From Bacillota bacterium (GTDB lineage Bacteria; Bacillota; Ch66; Ch109): a stretch of 64,000 nt of DNA. Both the position numbers and the translations under genes were made by a program. How positions within the stretch are numbered: position 1 is the stretch's first letter; every line of letters begins with the position of its first letter. The stretch spans positions 25,422-89,421 of the forward strand of contig JABLWZ010000011.1 of the NCBI GenBank assembly GCA_013178275.1, written 5' to 3'. A model generated the notes under the pieces. It saw only the letters and a program-made list of their open reading frames with translations, did not search any database and was not told where the DNA came from. Positions 53,009-61,583 of this stretch are shown piece after piece.

Positions 53009-53169
53009 AACTATCTCCTTCCAAAACAGTTTTGGTATCTTTAGTATTTAGTCTATTAGAAAGATTATTCGGATATATCTTCGACTGCGATTGAGAAATA
53101 CCAGTAAAACCATAAAATACAATGAAATATGCTGGTAAACACTAAAACGAGATTTTCAAGGAGTAAGGT

Positions 53170-53808
53170 ATGTTTTTTAAGGTCTTAGAAGTGCCCAAAG
53201 ACGTGGAAATCCAGAGATACCTGACCGCCATCCGCTTTGATGAATGGCTGCGGGATGATCTATTCCACTTCAAATGGTGGTTGTTATTAGCCTTGATCAC
53301 AGCATCGCTAGCCGTATGGTGGTTCGCGCTCGACAAGTCGAGGCTGCACGACGTCGTCCTTTACGCGGGTCTGGCGCTCATAATAGTCATGGGGATAGAT
53401 GAGTATGGAGAAGAACTGATCCTGTGGGATTTTCCGATTGATATTATCCCGGTATTTCCCGTAGTGTCATCACTAAACCTGATAAGCCTGCCGCTGGTAT
53501 ACTCGCTGATCTATCAGCGCTTTAAGACCTGGAAAGATTTCATTTTTCCCATAGTTTTATCTACGGCGGTCTTTTGTTTCGTTGTTGAGCCGCTCCTGGC
53601 GTGGGGGGGGTTCTATCACTTGATAAGATGGAAGTACTACTATTCATTTCCGGTCTACTCCCTGGCGGCGATAGGTATCAGGGCGCTGGTCATCAAGATT
53701 CACACCATTACCGAAGTATCGAGAAGAGAAGGCTTATCGGGCATAAAACGGATACCGTCGCCAGCCGATAAAATGAAACCGTCATTCGCGCGAAAGCCTT
53801 TGAGGTAG
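53170..53808 (+). CDS. CBO0543-type integral membrane protein
   Basis: A 212-residue protein with about five membrane spans. Features shared with this common family of spore-formers are the FDEWLRDDLFHFKWWLLL start, a DEYGEEL acidic motif after the second span, WDFPIDIIPVFP and the WGGFYHLIRWKYYYSFPVY end. No function is established. The ATG follows AAGGAGTAAGGT. It lies between spoVT and the feo operon and ends before a terminator. A relative is at 62022. Confidence 0.75.
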   Translation: MFFKVLEVPKDVEIQRYLTAIRFDEWLRDDLFHFKWWLLLALITASLAVWWFALDKSRLHDVVLYAGLALIIVMGIDEYGEELILWDFPIDIIPVFPVVSSLNLISLPLVYSLIYQRFKTWKDFIFPIVLSTAVFCFVVEPLLAWGGFYHLIRWKYYYSFPVYSLAAIGIRALVIKIHTITEVSRREGLSGIKRIPSPADKMKPSFARKPLR

Positions 53809-53921
53809 AAAGAGTATATATAGGTGTCTATCAGCACCTAACCTGGAAGTACATCGTATTCACATTAGCTAGTTGAAACTAAGAGTTTAATCAGGGTGTG
53901 ATCCGCGAAATTCCACAGCTC

Positions 53922-53952
53922 AGCCTGTCGATGTAAGTCGACAGGCTTTTTT
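53922..53952 (+). terminator. Rho-independent terminator before the feo leader
   Basis: AGCCTGTCG and CGACAGGCT form a perfect 9-base stem with an 8-base loop, followed by six T. It ends the CBO0543-type gene. Confidence 0.85.
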
Positions 53953-53955
53953 CGC

Positions 53956-54052
53956 ATTATCAGAAAGTATAAGCCGGACTTTCTGATAATAAGCAAGTGC
54001 CACTAGGGCTCTCGCCTTCGCCAGAGGCTTGGCGACAGCCAAGTTTTCTTCG
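53956..54052 (+). repeat. Structured intergenic repeat, copy 3 of 3
   Basis: The first hairpin has 13-base arms, ATTATCAGAAAGT (53956-53968) and ACTTTCTGATAAT (53978-53990). The conserved CTCTCGCCTTCGCCAGAGG follows, then CTTGGC (54028-54033) and GCCAAG (54038-54043) and TTTTCTTCG. Base changes in the first arm are matched in the second relative to the other copies (CGG/CCG becomes CAG/CTG), which argues for selection on pairing. It lies about 100 bases before feoA. Confidence 0.85.
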
Positions 54053-54117
54053 TCATATAAGACGATGAGTCACAAAAAGTTCATACTCTTCATAGTATAA
54101 ATCGGTAATGTAAGAAA

Positions 54118-54131
54118 TTAGCCTTGGCTAA
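54118..54131. promoter_or_regulatory. Candidate DtxR/MntR-type operator upstream of feoA
   Basis: TTAGCC and GGCTAA form a perfect palindrome around TT, resembling the TTAG..CTAA core bound by DtxR-family iron and manganese repressors. It lies 25 bases before the feoA start, downstream of a plausible TATAAA at about 54095. An MntR-like repressor is encoded as the last gene of the same operon. Confidence 0.55.
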
Positions 54132-54155
54132 CTTTTGAATAGGAGGAGTGTAACA

Positions 54156-54401
54156 GTGTTGCTACCTAGATATGCCATTCCTTTGTCTAAACTACCGATT
54201 GGATTGTCGGGCAGGATTGTAGACCTGCAACTTGACGGTTTATTGAGACGTCGAGTATTGGATTTGGGTATGGTGCCCGGCACGCAGGTTGAATGTGTTC
54301 GTAGAAGTCCCTCAGGCGATCCTACAGCTTATAAGGTCAGAGGGGCAATGATAGCCCTCCGCAGCGAGAATGCAGAACAGATAACCGTATATCTTAGCTA
54401 A
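54156..54401 (+). CDS. feoA: FeoA ferrous iron transport accessory protein
   Basis: An 81-residue SH3-like protein that assists FeoB at the cytoplasmic face. Family pattern: PIGLSGRIVDLQLDGLLRRRV, LDLGMVPGTQVEC and the final GAMIALRSENAEQITV. The GTG at 54156 lies nine bases after AGGAGG; an upstream TTG in the same frame is part of the leader. It is the first gene of an operon with split feoB and an MntR-like gene. Confidence 0.92.
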   Translation: MLLPRYAIPLSKLPIGLSGRIVDLQLDGLLRRRVLDLGMVPGTQVECVRRSPSGDPTAYKVRGAMIALRSENAEQITVYLS

Positions 54402-54433
54402 ATTTTATATTAATCATTTTTTAAGGAGATGCC

Positions 54434-55213
54434 ATGGATACGAATTGCTTTGACCGCTCGTCGATATTGAAGGATGAGTTCGATATAAAACCAAAAGCGG
54501 GCCAGTATGTCGTGGCCCTGGCGGGGAATCCCAACGTAGGGAAGAGCACGGTATTTAACGCGTTAACCGGCCTGCGCCAGCACACCGGGAATTGGCCGGG
54601 CAAAACGGTAAACAGCACTCAGGGCAGCTTCGTCCATCAGGGTAAATCTTTTTTACTGGTGGATCTGCCAGGGACGTATTCCTTGATAGCTCACTCGGTG
54701 GAAGAGGAGATAGCCCGTGACTTCATCTGTTTCGGACGTCCTGATGTCACAGTGGTGGTGGTTGCCGCCGCCTGTCTGGAACGCAATCTGAACCTGGCCC
54801 TCCAGGTGATGGAAATAACCCCCCGGGTAGTGATATGTGTCAATCTGCTGGACGAGGCGAAAAAGGAAGGCATCCAGGTTGATTTGAAGGGTCTGAATCA
54901 AAAGCTGGGAGTACCCGTGGTGGGCACGGTGGCAAGGACGGGAAAGGGCCTCATGGAGCTGCGCGAAGTGATTTGCCAGGTCGCGGAGGGAGCTTTCATT
55001 CCCAGCCCTTTGAAGGTTACGTACGACCGCGAGGTGGAAGAGGCGGTAGAGGCGCTTATCCCCAAGATTGTAAAGCTCATTGGGTGTGCGATCGATCCCC
55101 GCTGGGGGGCACTCCGACTGCTTGACAGTGACAGAGCCTTAATCGAGAAAATGGATGCCTATATTTGCAGAAATAAAACCGGCCTGAAGGATAAATTGGA
55201 GGCGGTAATATGA
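54434..55213 (+). CDS. feoB: FeoB, N-terminal G-protein part (split gene)
   Basis: GTPase portion of the ferrous iron transporter. 259 residues with G1 GNPNVGKST (31-39), switch I around HTGNWPGKT, G3 DLPG (77-80) and G4 NLLD (137-140), then the helical GDP-release domain. In most bacteria this is fused to the membrane part; here it ends with a stop that overlaps the next gene's ATG by four bases. The overlap, the separate ribosome setting and the clean domain boundary show a natural split, not a frameshift. The ATG follows AAGGAGATGCC. Confidence 0.92.
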   Translation: MDTNCFDRSSILKDEFDIKPKAGQYVVALAGNPNVGKSTVFNALTGLRQHTGNWPGKTVNSTQGSFVHQGKSFLLVDLPGTYSLIAHSVEEEIARDFICFGRPDVTVVVVAAACLERNLNLALQVMEITPRVVICVNLLDEAKKEGIQVDLKGLNQKLGVPVVGTVARTGKGLMELREVICQVAEGAFIPSPLKVTYDREVEEAVEALIPKIVKLIGCAIDPRWGALRLLDSDRALIEKMDAYICRNKTGLKDKLEAVI

Positions 55214-56613
55214 GTTCGGCAGAAGGAGCCAAAACCCTGATGGAAATCTATTCCGAAGTGGAAGGAGATTTCAGGTTTAAGCGGAAAGCGCTGGTCGACC
55301 GGATGGTGAGCGATATTTACTCCAACGCGGAGGAAATCGCCGGAGAAGTAGTAACGAGAGGCATCTCTCGGCGAAGCAACTGGGAAGCCAGGATCGACAA
55401 TATCCTGACCTCCCGCTGGCTTGGTTTTCCAATCATGGCGGTTCTGCTCGGTCTGGTTTTTTGGATAACCGTGAAGGGGGCGAATGTCCCTTCCGAAATA
55501 ATCGCCACGATGCTATTCAGCCTGGAAGAGAAACTCTCGATTTGGTTTTTGGCGTCTGGAGCCCCTGGCTGGCTGCACGGGATTCTGATACTGGGGATGT
55601 ACCGGACCCTGGCCTGGGTAGTATCGGTGATGCTGCCGCCGATGGCCATATTTTTCCCCTTGTTTACCCTGCTGGAAGACCTGGGGTATCTTCCCCGGGT
55701 GGCCTTCAACCTGGACAGCTTCTTTAGAAAGGCCAAAGCCTGCGGCAAGCAGGCCCTGACGATGTGTATGGGATTTGGCTGCAACGCCGCCGGGATCATT
55801 TCCTGCCGAATAGTCGATTCCCCCCGGGAGCGCCTGATCGCTCTGTTGACCAACAACTTCGTGCCCTGCAACGGGCGTTTCCCGACCTTGATCGCTATAG
55901 CCGTAGTCTTCGTCGGAGGAGCATTCTCTTCGGTCGGCGATACCATAGCGGCTTCTATGGTCATCACCGTCCTGGTTTTGCTGGGAATTGCCGTGACTCT
56001 TGTGATTTCGCGATTGCTATCCGCTACTGTTCTCAAAGGCGAGCCTTCATCGCTGATTATAGAGATGCCTCCTTACCGTGTGCCGCAGGTTGGGCCGGTG
56101 ATCTATCGCTCGATAATCGACCGCACGATCTTTGTTCTCACGCGGGCGGTGATGGTGGCTGTACCAGCGGGAGCTGTCACCTGGATTCTGGGCAACGTGT
56201 ATGTCGGACAGCTGAGCGTCATTGGACACCTGGCCAACTGGCTGAACCCGCTGGGGCAGATCATCGGCCTGGACGGGTTTATCCTCCTGGCGTTCATTCT
56301 GGGATTTCCCGCCAACGAGATAGTCCTGCCGATCTTGATTATGTGCTACCTGTCCACTGGCCATATGCTGGAATTCGAGAGCCTGGATGAAGTCCGGACA
56401 CTCCTGGTGAACAACGGCTGGACACTGCTGACAGCTGTCAACGCCATGCTTTTCTCGCTGCTGCACTGGCCCTGCGCGACCACCATACTGACGGTATTCA
56501 AGGAAACGGGGAGCCGGAAGTGGACTCTTTTGGCGTTTGCGATTCCCACCACGGTTGCTTTTATTATCTGTTTCTTCGTTGCCCAGTGCGCGCGGCTGTT
56601 CGGTCTGGCTTAG
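55210..56613 (+). CDS. feoB: FeoB, membrane part (split gene)
   Basis: 467 residues carrying the iron channel of FeoB. After a soluble N-terminal 75 residues (ending in the usual RIDNILTSRWLGFPIMAVLL), there are about eight spans. The two Gate-type segments with the conserved cysteines are seen: LPPMAIFFPLFTLLEDLGYL, then GFGCNAAGI and NNFVPCNGRFP. The 3' part has GFPANEIVLPI. The ATG overlaps the stop of the GTPase gene, so the two are made in equal amounts. Ribosome site: GGAGGCGG. Confidence 0.92.
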   Translation: MSSAEGAKTLMEIYSEVEGDFRFKRKALVDRMVSDIYSNAEEIAGEVVTRGISRRSNWEARIDNILTSRWLGFPIMAVLLGLVFWITVKGANVPSEIIATMLFSLEEKLSIWFLASGAPGWLHGILILGMYRTLAWVVSVMLPPMAIFFPLFTLLEDLGYLPRVAFNLDSFFRKAKACGKQALTMCMGFGCNAAGIISCRIVDSPRERLIALLTNNFVPCNGRFPTLIAIAVVFVGGAFSSVGDTIAASMVITVLVLLGIAVTLVISRLLSATVLKGEPSSLIIEMPPYRVPQVGPVIYRSIIDRTIFVLTRAVMVAVPAGAVTWILGNVYVGQLSVIGHLANWLNPLGQIIGLDGFILLAFILGFPANEIVLPILIMCYLSTGHMLEFESLDEVRTLLVNNGWTLLTAVNAMLFSLLHWPCATTILTVFKETGSRKWTLLAFAIPTTVAFIICFFVAQCARLFGLA

Positions 56614-56647
56614 GCACGATAACTGTGGTATCACCAGGAGGAGGAGC

Positions 56648-57115
56648 ATGTGTGAACCTAAGGAACTGTTTCATACCGTTCGCGGTTATGAGCTGCAGCA
56701 CCAGGAGAACCGATACGTAACACCCTGTATGGAAGACTATATAGAAATGGTTTACCGTTTGTCCGAAAACCACAGCCTGGTGAGGATGAGCGACTTATCC
56801 AAGGCCCTTAATGTAAAGCGGCCTTCGGTCACCAAGATGGTGCAAAAAATAGCGGAGTTGAGTTACATCAATTACGAGAAGTATTCCCTGCTCAGATTAA
56901 CCGACCGCGGAAGAAAACTGGGTGAGTACCTTATCAAACGGCACTCTGTTATAGAACGGTTTCTAAGGCTTATTGGGGTCGAAGAAGGCCTGCTGGAGCA
57001 GGTAGAAAAGATCGAGCACAATATAAGCGAAGCGACTTTAGGGAGGCTTGAGCTGTTCATCGGCTTCGCGGAATCAAACCCTGAACTGTTAGACAAATTT
57101 AGAATGCTGGATTAA
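56648..57115 (+). CDS. MntR/DtxR family metal-dependent repressor
   Basis: 155 residues. It closely follows B. subtilis MntR: MEDYIEMVYRL supplies the Asp and Glu ligands, RPSVTKMVQKI is the recognition helix (PSSVTKMVQKL in MntR), KRHSV the histidine, and VEKIEHNIS the two glutamates and histidine. All six metal ligands are kept, so it should bind Mn2+ or Fe2+ and repress transcription. It lacks an SH3 domain, as MntR does. The ATG at 56648 follows AGGAGGAGG. Its place at the end of the feo operon suggests iron-responsive control of feo through the palindrome at 54118. Confidence 0.88.
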   Translation: MCEPKELFHTVRGYELQHQENRYVTPCMEDYIEMVYRLSENHSLVRMSDLSKALNVKRPSVTKMVQKIAELSYINYEKYSLLRLTDRGRKLGEYLIKRHSVIERFLRLIGVEEGLLEQVEKIEHNISEATLGRLELFIGFAESNPELLDKFRMLD

Positions 57116-57141
57116 CTTTCGCGTAGGTGATTTTTTGACCC

Positions 57142-58131
57142 TCAATGGGGCAGCACCCATGTAGCTCCTACTTCCTGGATAGTCACCTTCTCCAGCTGAC
57201 CGGCGGCAGCCTGACGGAAGCGAGCGATCGGTTCATCCATGGGTTCGTTGGAAAGTTTAAAGGCTCCCCAATGCATCGGAATAACCCATTTGGCAGCCAT
57301 TTCCTCAGTCATTTTCCATGCCTGTTCCGGAGTGGCATGCCTGGATTCAAATGACTTGGGGGAATAAGCGCCAATGCTCATGATCGCCAGGTCCACGGGG
57401 ATTCCACTGAGCTGTTGTTTAATCAGTTCTGTGTACGCGGTATCTCCACCGAAAAATATGTTTACGCCGTTTTTTGAAAGGAGGAAACTGTTGGCTTCCA
57501 TTTCTTTATTCCAGGGTAAACGGGCTCCCCAGTGTTTCCCTTCTATGGCTTTAACACTTACCCCGGCCAGAGTCCGGCTGTCCTGCCAGTGCATTTCTTC
57601 TATTGACCGGAATTTCATGTCCTGCCATAAGGGAGATGTATTTTTGGCAGTTACGGCAGTTGTGTTGGGCGACTGAAGTTGGCGCAGGGTGGGATAGTCG
57701 AAATGATCCGTGTGAGCGTGAGAGACCAGCAGCAGATCGACCGGGCCGACTTCCCAACTTTTTAGTGCCGCAGTAATATAACGCCTTAAACCGATAGTCT
57801 GGTTAAAAAATGGTGTGACTCCGATGCGGGTGTCTAATGCCGGGTCGATGATAATTCTGGTGCCCAGAAAGTTGATTAAGAAGCTTGCGTGACCCAACCA
57901 GGTCACAGTGACATCTCTGTCTGACCACTTTCCCGGGGTAGGGCGAAGCCTGGCCGAGGTCGTTTTGTGTTCAAACTCTTCCTCAATCCGCCTTAAAAAT
58001 ATGCTGTCTTTAGTATTCATGCCTATACCGCCCATCAATAAAAGCATTCCCAATAACCCGAATCCCAGGATCTCTCGTCTGGTGTAGCTTTTTTTCAACA
58101 GCGGGTTAGTGGTTTCTTCTTTGCTTTTCAA
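57142..58131 (-). CDS. Membrane-anchored MBL-fold metal-dependent hydrolase
   Basis: 329 residues. An N-terminal hydrophobic anchor (ILGFGLLGMLLLMGGIGM, preceded by RR) is followed by a UlaG/NAPE-PLD-type metallo-beta-lactamase domain: WLGHASFLI, SHAHTDHFD, the GGDTAY aspartate and MHWGAF histidine. Such proteins cleave phosphodiesters or lactones; related ones act on N-acyl phosphatidylethanolamine. The start is a TTG with a weak ribosome site, so it could begin later. It is convergent with the MntR-like gene. Confidence 0.8.
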   Translation of the reverse strand: MKSKEETTNPLLKKSYTRREILGFGLLGMLLLMGGIGMNTKDSIFLRRIEEEFEHKTTSARLRPTPGKWSDRDVTVTWLGHASFLINFLGTRIIIDPALDTRIGVTPFFNQTIGLRRYITAALKSWEVGPVDLLLVSHAHTDHFDYPTLRQLQSPNTTAVTAKNTSPLWQDMKFRSIEEMHWQDSRTLAGVSVKAIEGKHWGARLPWNKEMEANSFLLSKNGVNIFFGGDTAYTELIKQQLSGIPVDLAIMSIGAYSPKSFESRHATPEQAWKMTEEMAAKWVIPMHWGAFKLSNEPMDEPIARFRQAAAGQLEKVTIQEVGATWVLPH

Positions 58132-58316
58132 CGATTTCTCACTTCCAGTTTTATAAACAGCGGGGGGAAACGGCTTTTTTACATTGATAACGAAATCGCT
58201 CGGGTGAAAGAAATGCTAATCATGCATTAGATGCGATCGTTTTAGGGGTCGTTATGCTTTCCAAGCACCATTCTATCATAATACAAGCGGATACCTGCCG
58301 TTTTCCGGGTCTGGCA

Positions 58317-58976
58317 TCAATAAGTTACAAATTCTGCTCCGCGTTTATCCGAAACCTCGAGTTCGGTCAGATGTAAAATAACGTCTTCGTATCCGGTGCT
58401 GTCCTTCACCACTTCAATCGTGCCGGTGGCCTTGATCCAGTCGTTGGGCTTTGGCGCCTTCCCGTTATAAGTAAACTGAAATCCCGCCTGTCCGTCTGCC
58501 CCACAGCAACCAGGCGTCCTTCGGTAAATGTAGCGGTACGTTTTCCCCTCCGGTTTACTTACATACTCTTGATACATGCCCTCCAGCTTGATGATTTTGT
58601 CTTGATAATCAGCGGGATTCATATATATATCGTCGCATTGCTGAATAAACAGCTTTTCCTTTATTTCCACCACCTTGGCACCGGCCGGCGCCTTTGGCGG
58701 TGATGCGGGCATACCGGTTTGAGTTTTGGTACCCGCTTCTTCCTTCGAGTCATTCCTAGGTGAGGCTGGCGTCGAGGTGGGCGGGAGGTTTTGGGCGCCG
58801 TCAGTTGCGACCGGAGATGGCGCGACCGCTGCACCTTCATTGCGGTTGGTCGCCGGGGCCTGCGTTTTTGACGGTGCTTTTAAACCGCTTATAGAACTGG
58901 AACTGCCGGACTGCTGGGTGCATCCGGCAAAGAGAAGCAGAATAACACATAAAACAGGCAACAATCTCTTTCTCAT
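58317..58976 (-). CDS. Lipoprotein of the zinc uptake operon
   Basis: 219 residues: signal peptide with lipobox FAGC, a long Pro/Ser/Thr/Ala linker (about 25-110), then a globular domain with DDIYMNPADYQDKIIKLEGMY, a CCGADG motif and WIKATGTIEVV, an OB-like pattern. It resembles the C-terminal domain of TIGR03943-type proteins that accompany metal permeases. The ATG at 58976 follows TAGGAGGCGGGACC. It starts 11 bases after the permease gene and so is the last gene of the znu operon. It may bind metal outside the membrane (inference). Confidence 0.7.
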   Translation of the reverse strand: MRKRLLPVLCVILLLFAGCTQQSGSSSSISGLKAPSKTQAPATNRNEGAAVAPSPVATDGAQNLPPTSTPASPRNDSKEEAGTKTQTGMPASPPKAPAGAKVVEIKEKLFIQQCDDIYMNPADYQDKIIKLEGMYQEYVSKPEGKTYRYIYRRTPGCCGADGQAGFQFTYNGKAPKPNDWIKATGTIEVVKDSTGYEDVILHLTELEVSDKRGAEFVTY

Positions 58977-58987
58977 GGTCCCGCCTC

Positions 58988-59797
58988 CTAAACTCTTCGC
59001 TTTAACATTCCGACGAAAAAGAACGTGCAAAATGCCGCGAGATTCACAACAACCACGCTCGCGCCAGCAGGCGTCGATAGCGTAAACGACATCACTATAC
59101 CGATAAAAAAGCAGAAAACGGACAGGACAGCCGAACTGATTACAACGCCTTTAAAACTCCTGAATACCCTCATGGAAGTCAAGGCGGGAAAAATGATCAA
59201 ACTGGATATGAGCATCGCTCCCATCATCCTCATTCCAACCACGATGATAAGCGCCGTCAGAAAAGCGATCAGCATATTGTAGCTGCCGGGCCTCGTTCCG
59301 GTGGCCTTCGCGAAGTTTTCATCAAATGTAACAGCGAAGATCCGGTTGTAGAACAAGAAATACAGGATCATAACAACGACCGCCACGGTTATGCTCAGAT
59401 ACAAATCGTCCCGGCTCATGGCGAGGATCGTGCCGAACATGTAGTTGCAGACATCGGTATTCATTCCCACCGTCATGGATATGACGATGACTCCGATCGC
59501 CAGGGAGCTGCTGGAAATGAGCGCGATCGCAGCGTCGCCCTTTATCCGGCTGTTTTCACTGATACGAAGCAGAAGGAACGCGGCAAGCAGTACAAGCGGA
59601 ATCGAGACCTTTAGCGGGGCAAGGTTAAGCGACATCGCGATCGCAAGAGTTCCGAAGCCCACATGGGAAAGCCCGTCGCCAATCATGGAGTACCTTTTGA
59701 GCACTAAACTCACACCCAGCAAGGAGGAGCACAAGGCAACCAAGGTTCCCACGACCAGGGCTCTCACGACGAAGGAGTATGAGAACAGCTGCTGCAT
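58988..59797 (-). CDS. znuB: Zinc/manganese ABC transporter permease
   Basis: 269 residues with about eight spans, ABC-3 family. The start MQQLFSYSFVVRALVVGTLV and the LVLKRYSMIGDGLSHVGFG segment are typical of ZnuB/MntB proteins. The ATG at 59797 fits family N-termini; GTG 59818 is an alternative close to GGAGGTGC. It is downstream of the ATPase gene with a 13-base gap. Confidence 0.9.
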   Translation of the reverse strand: MQQLFSYSFVVRALVVGTLVALCSSLLGVSLVLKRYSMIGDGLSHVGFGTLAIAMSLNLAPLKVSIPLVLLAAFLLLRISENSRIKGDAAIALISSSSLAIGVIVISMTVGMNTDVCNYMFGTILAMSRDDLYLSITVAVVVMILYFLFYNRIFAVTFDENFAKATGTRPGSYNMLIAFLTALIIVVGMRMMGAMLISSLIIFPALTSMRVFRSFKGVVISSAVLSVFCFFIGIVMSFTLSTPAGASVVVVNLAAFCTFFFVGMLKRRV

Positions 59798-59810
59798 TAA
59801 ATCAAAAATT

Positions 59811-60512
59811 TTAAGCACCTCCCAGCATACGGCGGCCGATATCGGTCTTTGCATACTGCCACGTCGAACCGTAAAACAAAGGCACTGTCTGCAGGTGCAA
59901 AATCTTGTTCCCGTATTTGACGGCGCTTTTTATGTCATGGGAAATCATGATGATGGCGATGCCGGTTTCCCGGTTGAGTTTTTGAAGCAGGGCATACATT
60001 TCCGCCGCCACCATCGGGTCGAGACCGCTGTCCGGTTCATCGAGCACGAGCAGCTTTTCGGCAGCGCAGAGGGCGCGTGCCAAAAGCACGCGCTGCTGCT
60101 GACCGCCGGACAGATCACGGTAGGACTTCTTTTTAAGCGATTCGATTCCCAATCGGGTCATGTTCTTATGGGCGCTGTCTCTATCCTGCTTGGAATAAAA
60201 GGCTAAAACGCCATGCCGGTTCAGCCGCCCGGAAAGCACCACCTCAAAAACACTCGCCGGGAAGTCTTTTTGCACAACTGTTTGTTGGGGCAGGTAACCA
60301 ATCTCCGTCTGCTTTACTCCATTGAAAATAATTTGGCCGTCGGCAGGCTTTAGAAGGCCGAGGATGCCTTTCATCAACGTGCTTTTACCCGAACCGTTCT
60401 CTCCCACGACGCAAAGGTAATCTCCCGGTTCCAGATCGAAAGCGACGTTTTTAACCGCAAAGGCCGAGTCGTATTTCACAGACAGGTTCTTGCAGGAAAT
60501 GACGCTTGCCAC
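59811..60512 (-). CDS. znuC: Zinc/manganese ABC transporter ATP-binding protein
   Basis: 233 residues. Walker A GENGSGKST, signature LSGGQQQR, Walker B LLVLDEPDSGLD and a switch histidine in MISHD are all intact. The Q-loop reads IGYLPQQ. It belongs to the metal-cation group. The start is GTG, directly adjacent to the stop of the binding-protein gene (no gap), so expression is coupled. Confidence 0.92.
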   Translation of the reverse strand: MASVISCKNLSVKYDSAFAVKNVAFDLEPGDYLCVVGENGSGKSTLMKGILGLLKPADGQIIFNGVKQTEIGYLPQQTVVQKDFPASVFEVVLSGRLNRHGVLAFYSKQDRDSAHKNMTRLGIESLKKKSYRDLSGGQQQRVLLARALCAAEKLLVLDEPDSGLDPMVAAEMYALLQKLNRETGIAIIMISHDIKSAVKYGNKILHLQTVPLFYGSTWQYAKTDIGRRMLGGA

Positions 60513-61493
60513 TTAGCCCAGCCCCTTTCTCAGGTTCTCAGCGTTTTGTTTCATAAGCGAGAGGTAAGTGACGCCCGCTTCAAATTCTGATTTGGTGACA
60601 TTGTGGCAGGAGTTCAAAAGCAGCATCCCAGCGCCCGTCTGCTCGCTCACCGCCTTCGCGACGTTCTGATTGCTGAGCTCCGCGTAGAATACATATGGGA
60701 TCTTGTCTTTTTTAACGGTGTCCACCAGATACTTGATAGTCGCGGCGCTCGCATCCGTCTGGTCGCTGCACCCGCTGAACGCCGCGCAGTACTCCAGGCC
60801 GTACCCATCCACAAAATAGCGGAACGGGAACCGGTCCGCCACAACTATCTTTTTATGCCTGGCATTTTTGATGATAGAAGCGATTTCCTCATCGACCTTT
60901 TTAAGCTCTCCGGTATAGTATTCAGCGTTATTTTTGTAAAAATCGGCATTTACGCTGTCGCGCTCGCACAGGCAACCCGAAATCGCATTGATCAGTGTGA
61001 TAGCGTTTTCAGGCGAAGTCCAGACATGCTCATCGTATTCAGGTTCTTCTTCCTCCTGGGCCTTTGAATCGCCGCCAGTTTTTTCTTCCGCTTCGGGCTC
61101 CATACCCTCCACGGTCTCTTCCTCCACCGGTTTTACATAATCCAGCAAGCGTAGAACCTTAATTTTGGATGTATCCATGGAGGATAAAACCCTATCAACC
61201 CACGCATCGCTTTCACCGCCAATGTAAATGAATACATCGGCGTTACTAATTTTGAGGATATCTGCCGGAGACGGGTCAAAGGAATGGATCGACGCACCAG
61301 GACTAATCAGCATCGTCAGGTTGGCTTTGTCACCGACGATTGCCCTTGTAAAATCATATTGCGGGAAGATCGTCGCTACAATATTCAATTTGGCGTCCGC
61401 TTTAACATCTGCGGAGTTGCTCCTTGGGGAACAACCCACCGAAGTCACCGCTAAAAGCGCAGCCAAAAGCACCATCGATATAAATCTTTGCAT
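60513..61493 (-). CDS. znuA: Zinc/manganese-binding lipoprotein (ABC solute-binding protein)
   Basis: 326 residues: signal peptide with lipobox VGCS, then the cluster-A-I fold. Ligand histidines are seen in ASIHSFDPSP and DEHVWTSPENA. Between them is a long acidic loop (EEETVEGMEPEAEEKTGG and EEEEPEYDEHVW); zinc-type proteins have a His/Asp/Glu-rich loop here, this one Glu-rich with few histidines. The third ligand region reads ADRFPFRYF with no histidine at the usual place. Metal type is therefore less certain. The ATG at 61493 follows ATAGGAGG; the longer open frame is not supported. Confidence 0.85.
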   Translation of the reverse strand: MQRFISMVLLAALLAVTSVGCSPRSNSADVKADAKLNIVATIFPQYDFTRAIVGDKANLTMLISPGASIHSFDPSPADILKISNADVFIYIGGESDAWVDRVLSSMDTSKIKVLRLLDYVKPVEEETVEGMEPEAEEKTGGDSKAQEEEEPEYDEHVWTSPENAITLINAISGCLCERDSVNADFYKNNAEYYTGELKKVDEEIASIIKNARHKKIVVADRFPFRYFVDGYGLEYCAAFSGCSDQTDASAATIKYLVDTVKKDKIPYVFYAELSNQNVAKAVSEQTGAGMLLLNSCHNVTKSEFEAGVTYLSLMKQNAENLRKGLG

Positions 61494-61543
61494 GCTAAAA
61501 AACCTCCTATTTTGTGTTTCAAGCGCATGAACACATGCCGATT

Positions 61544-61565
61544 GCGAGCAGTCGTACCTGCTCGC
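61544..61565. promoter_or_regulatory. Inverted repeat upstream of znuA
   Basis: GCGAGCAG and CTGCTCGC form a perfect 8-base palindrome with a 6-base spacer, between the small Cys protein gene and znuA. No T-run follows on either strand. It may be an operator or an RNA hairpin that adjusts expression within the operon. Confidence 0.4.
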
Positions 61566-61583
61566 CAAACAGCTTAGGAGGCA

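Noticed and set aside
54434..56613. feoB as a frameshifted pseudogene
   Set aside because: The break lies at a domain boundary, the two genes overlap by ATGA, the second has its own ribosome site, and all motifs in both parts are intact.
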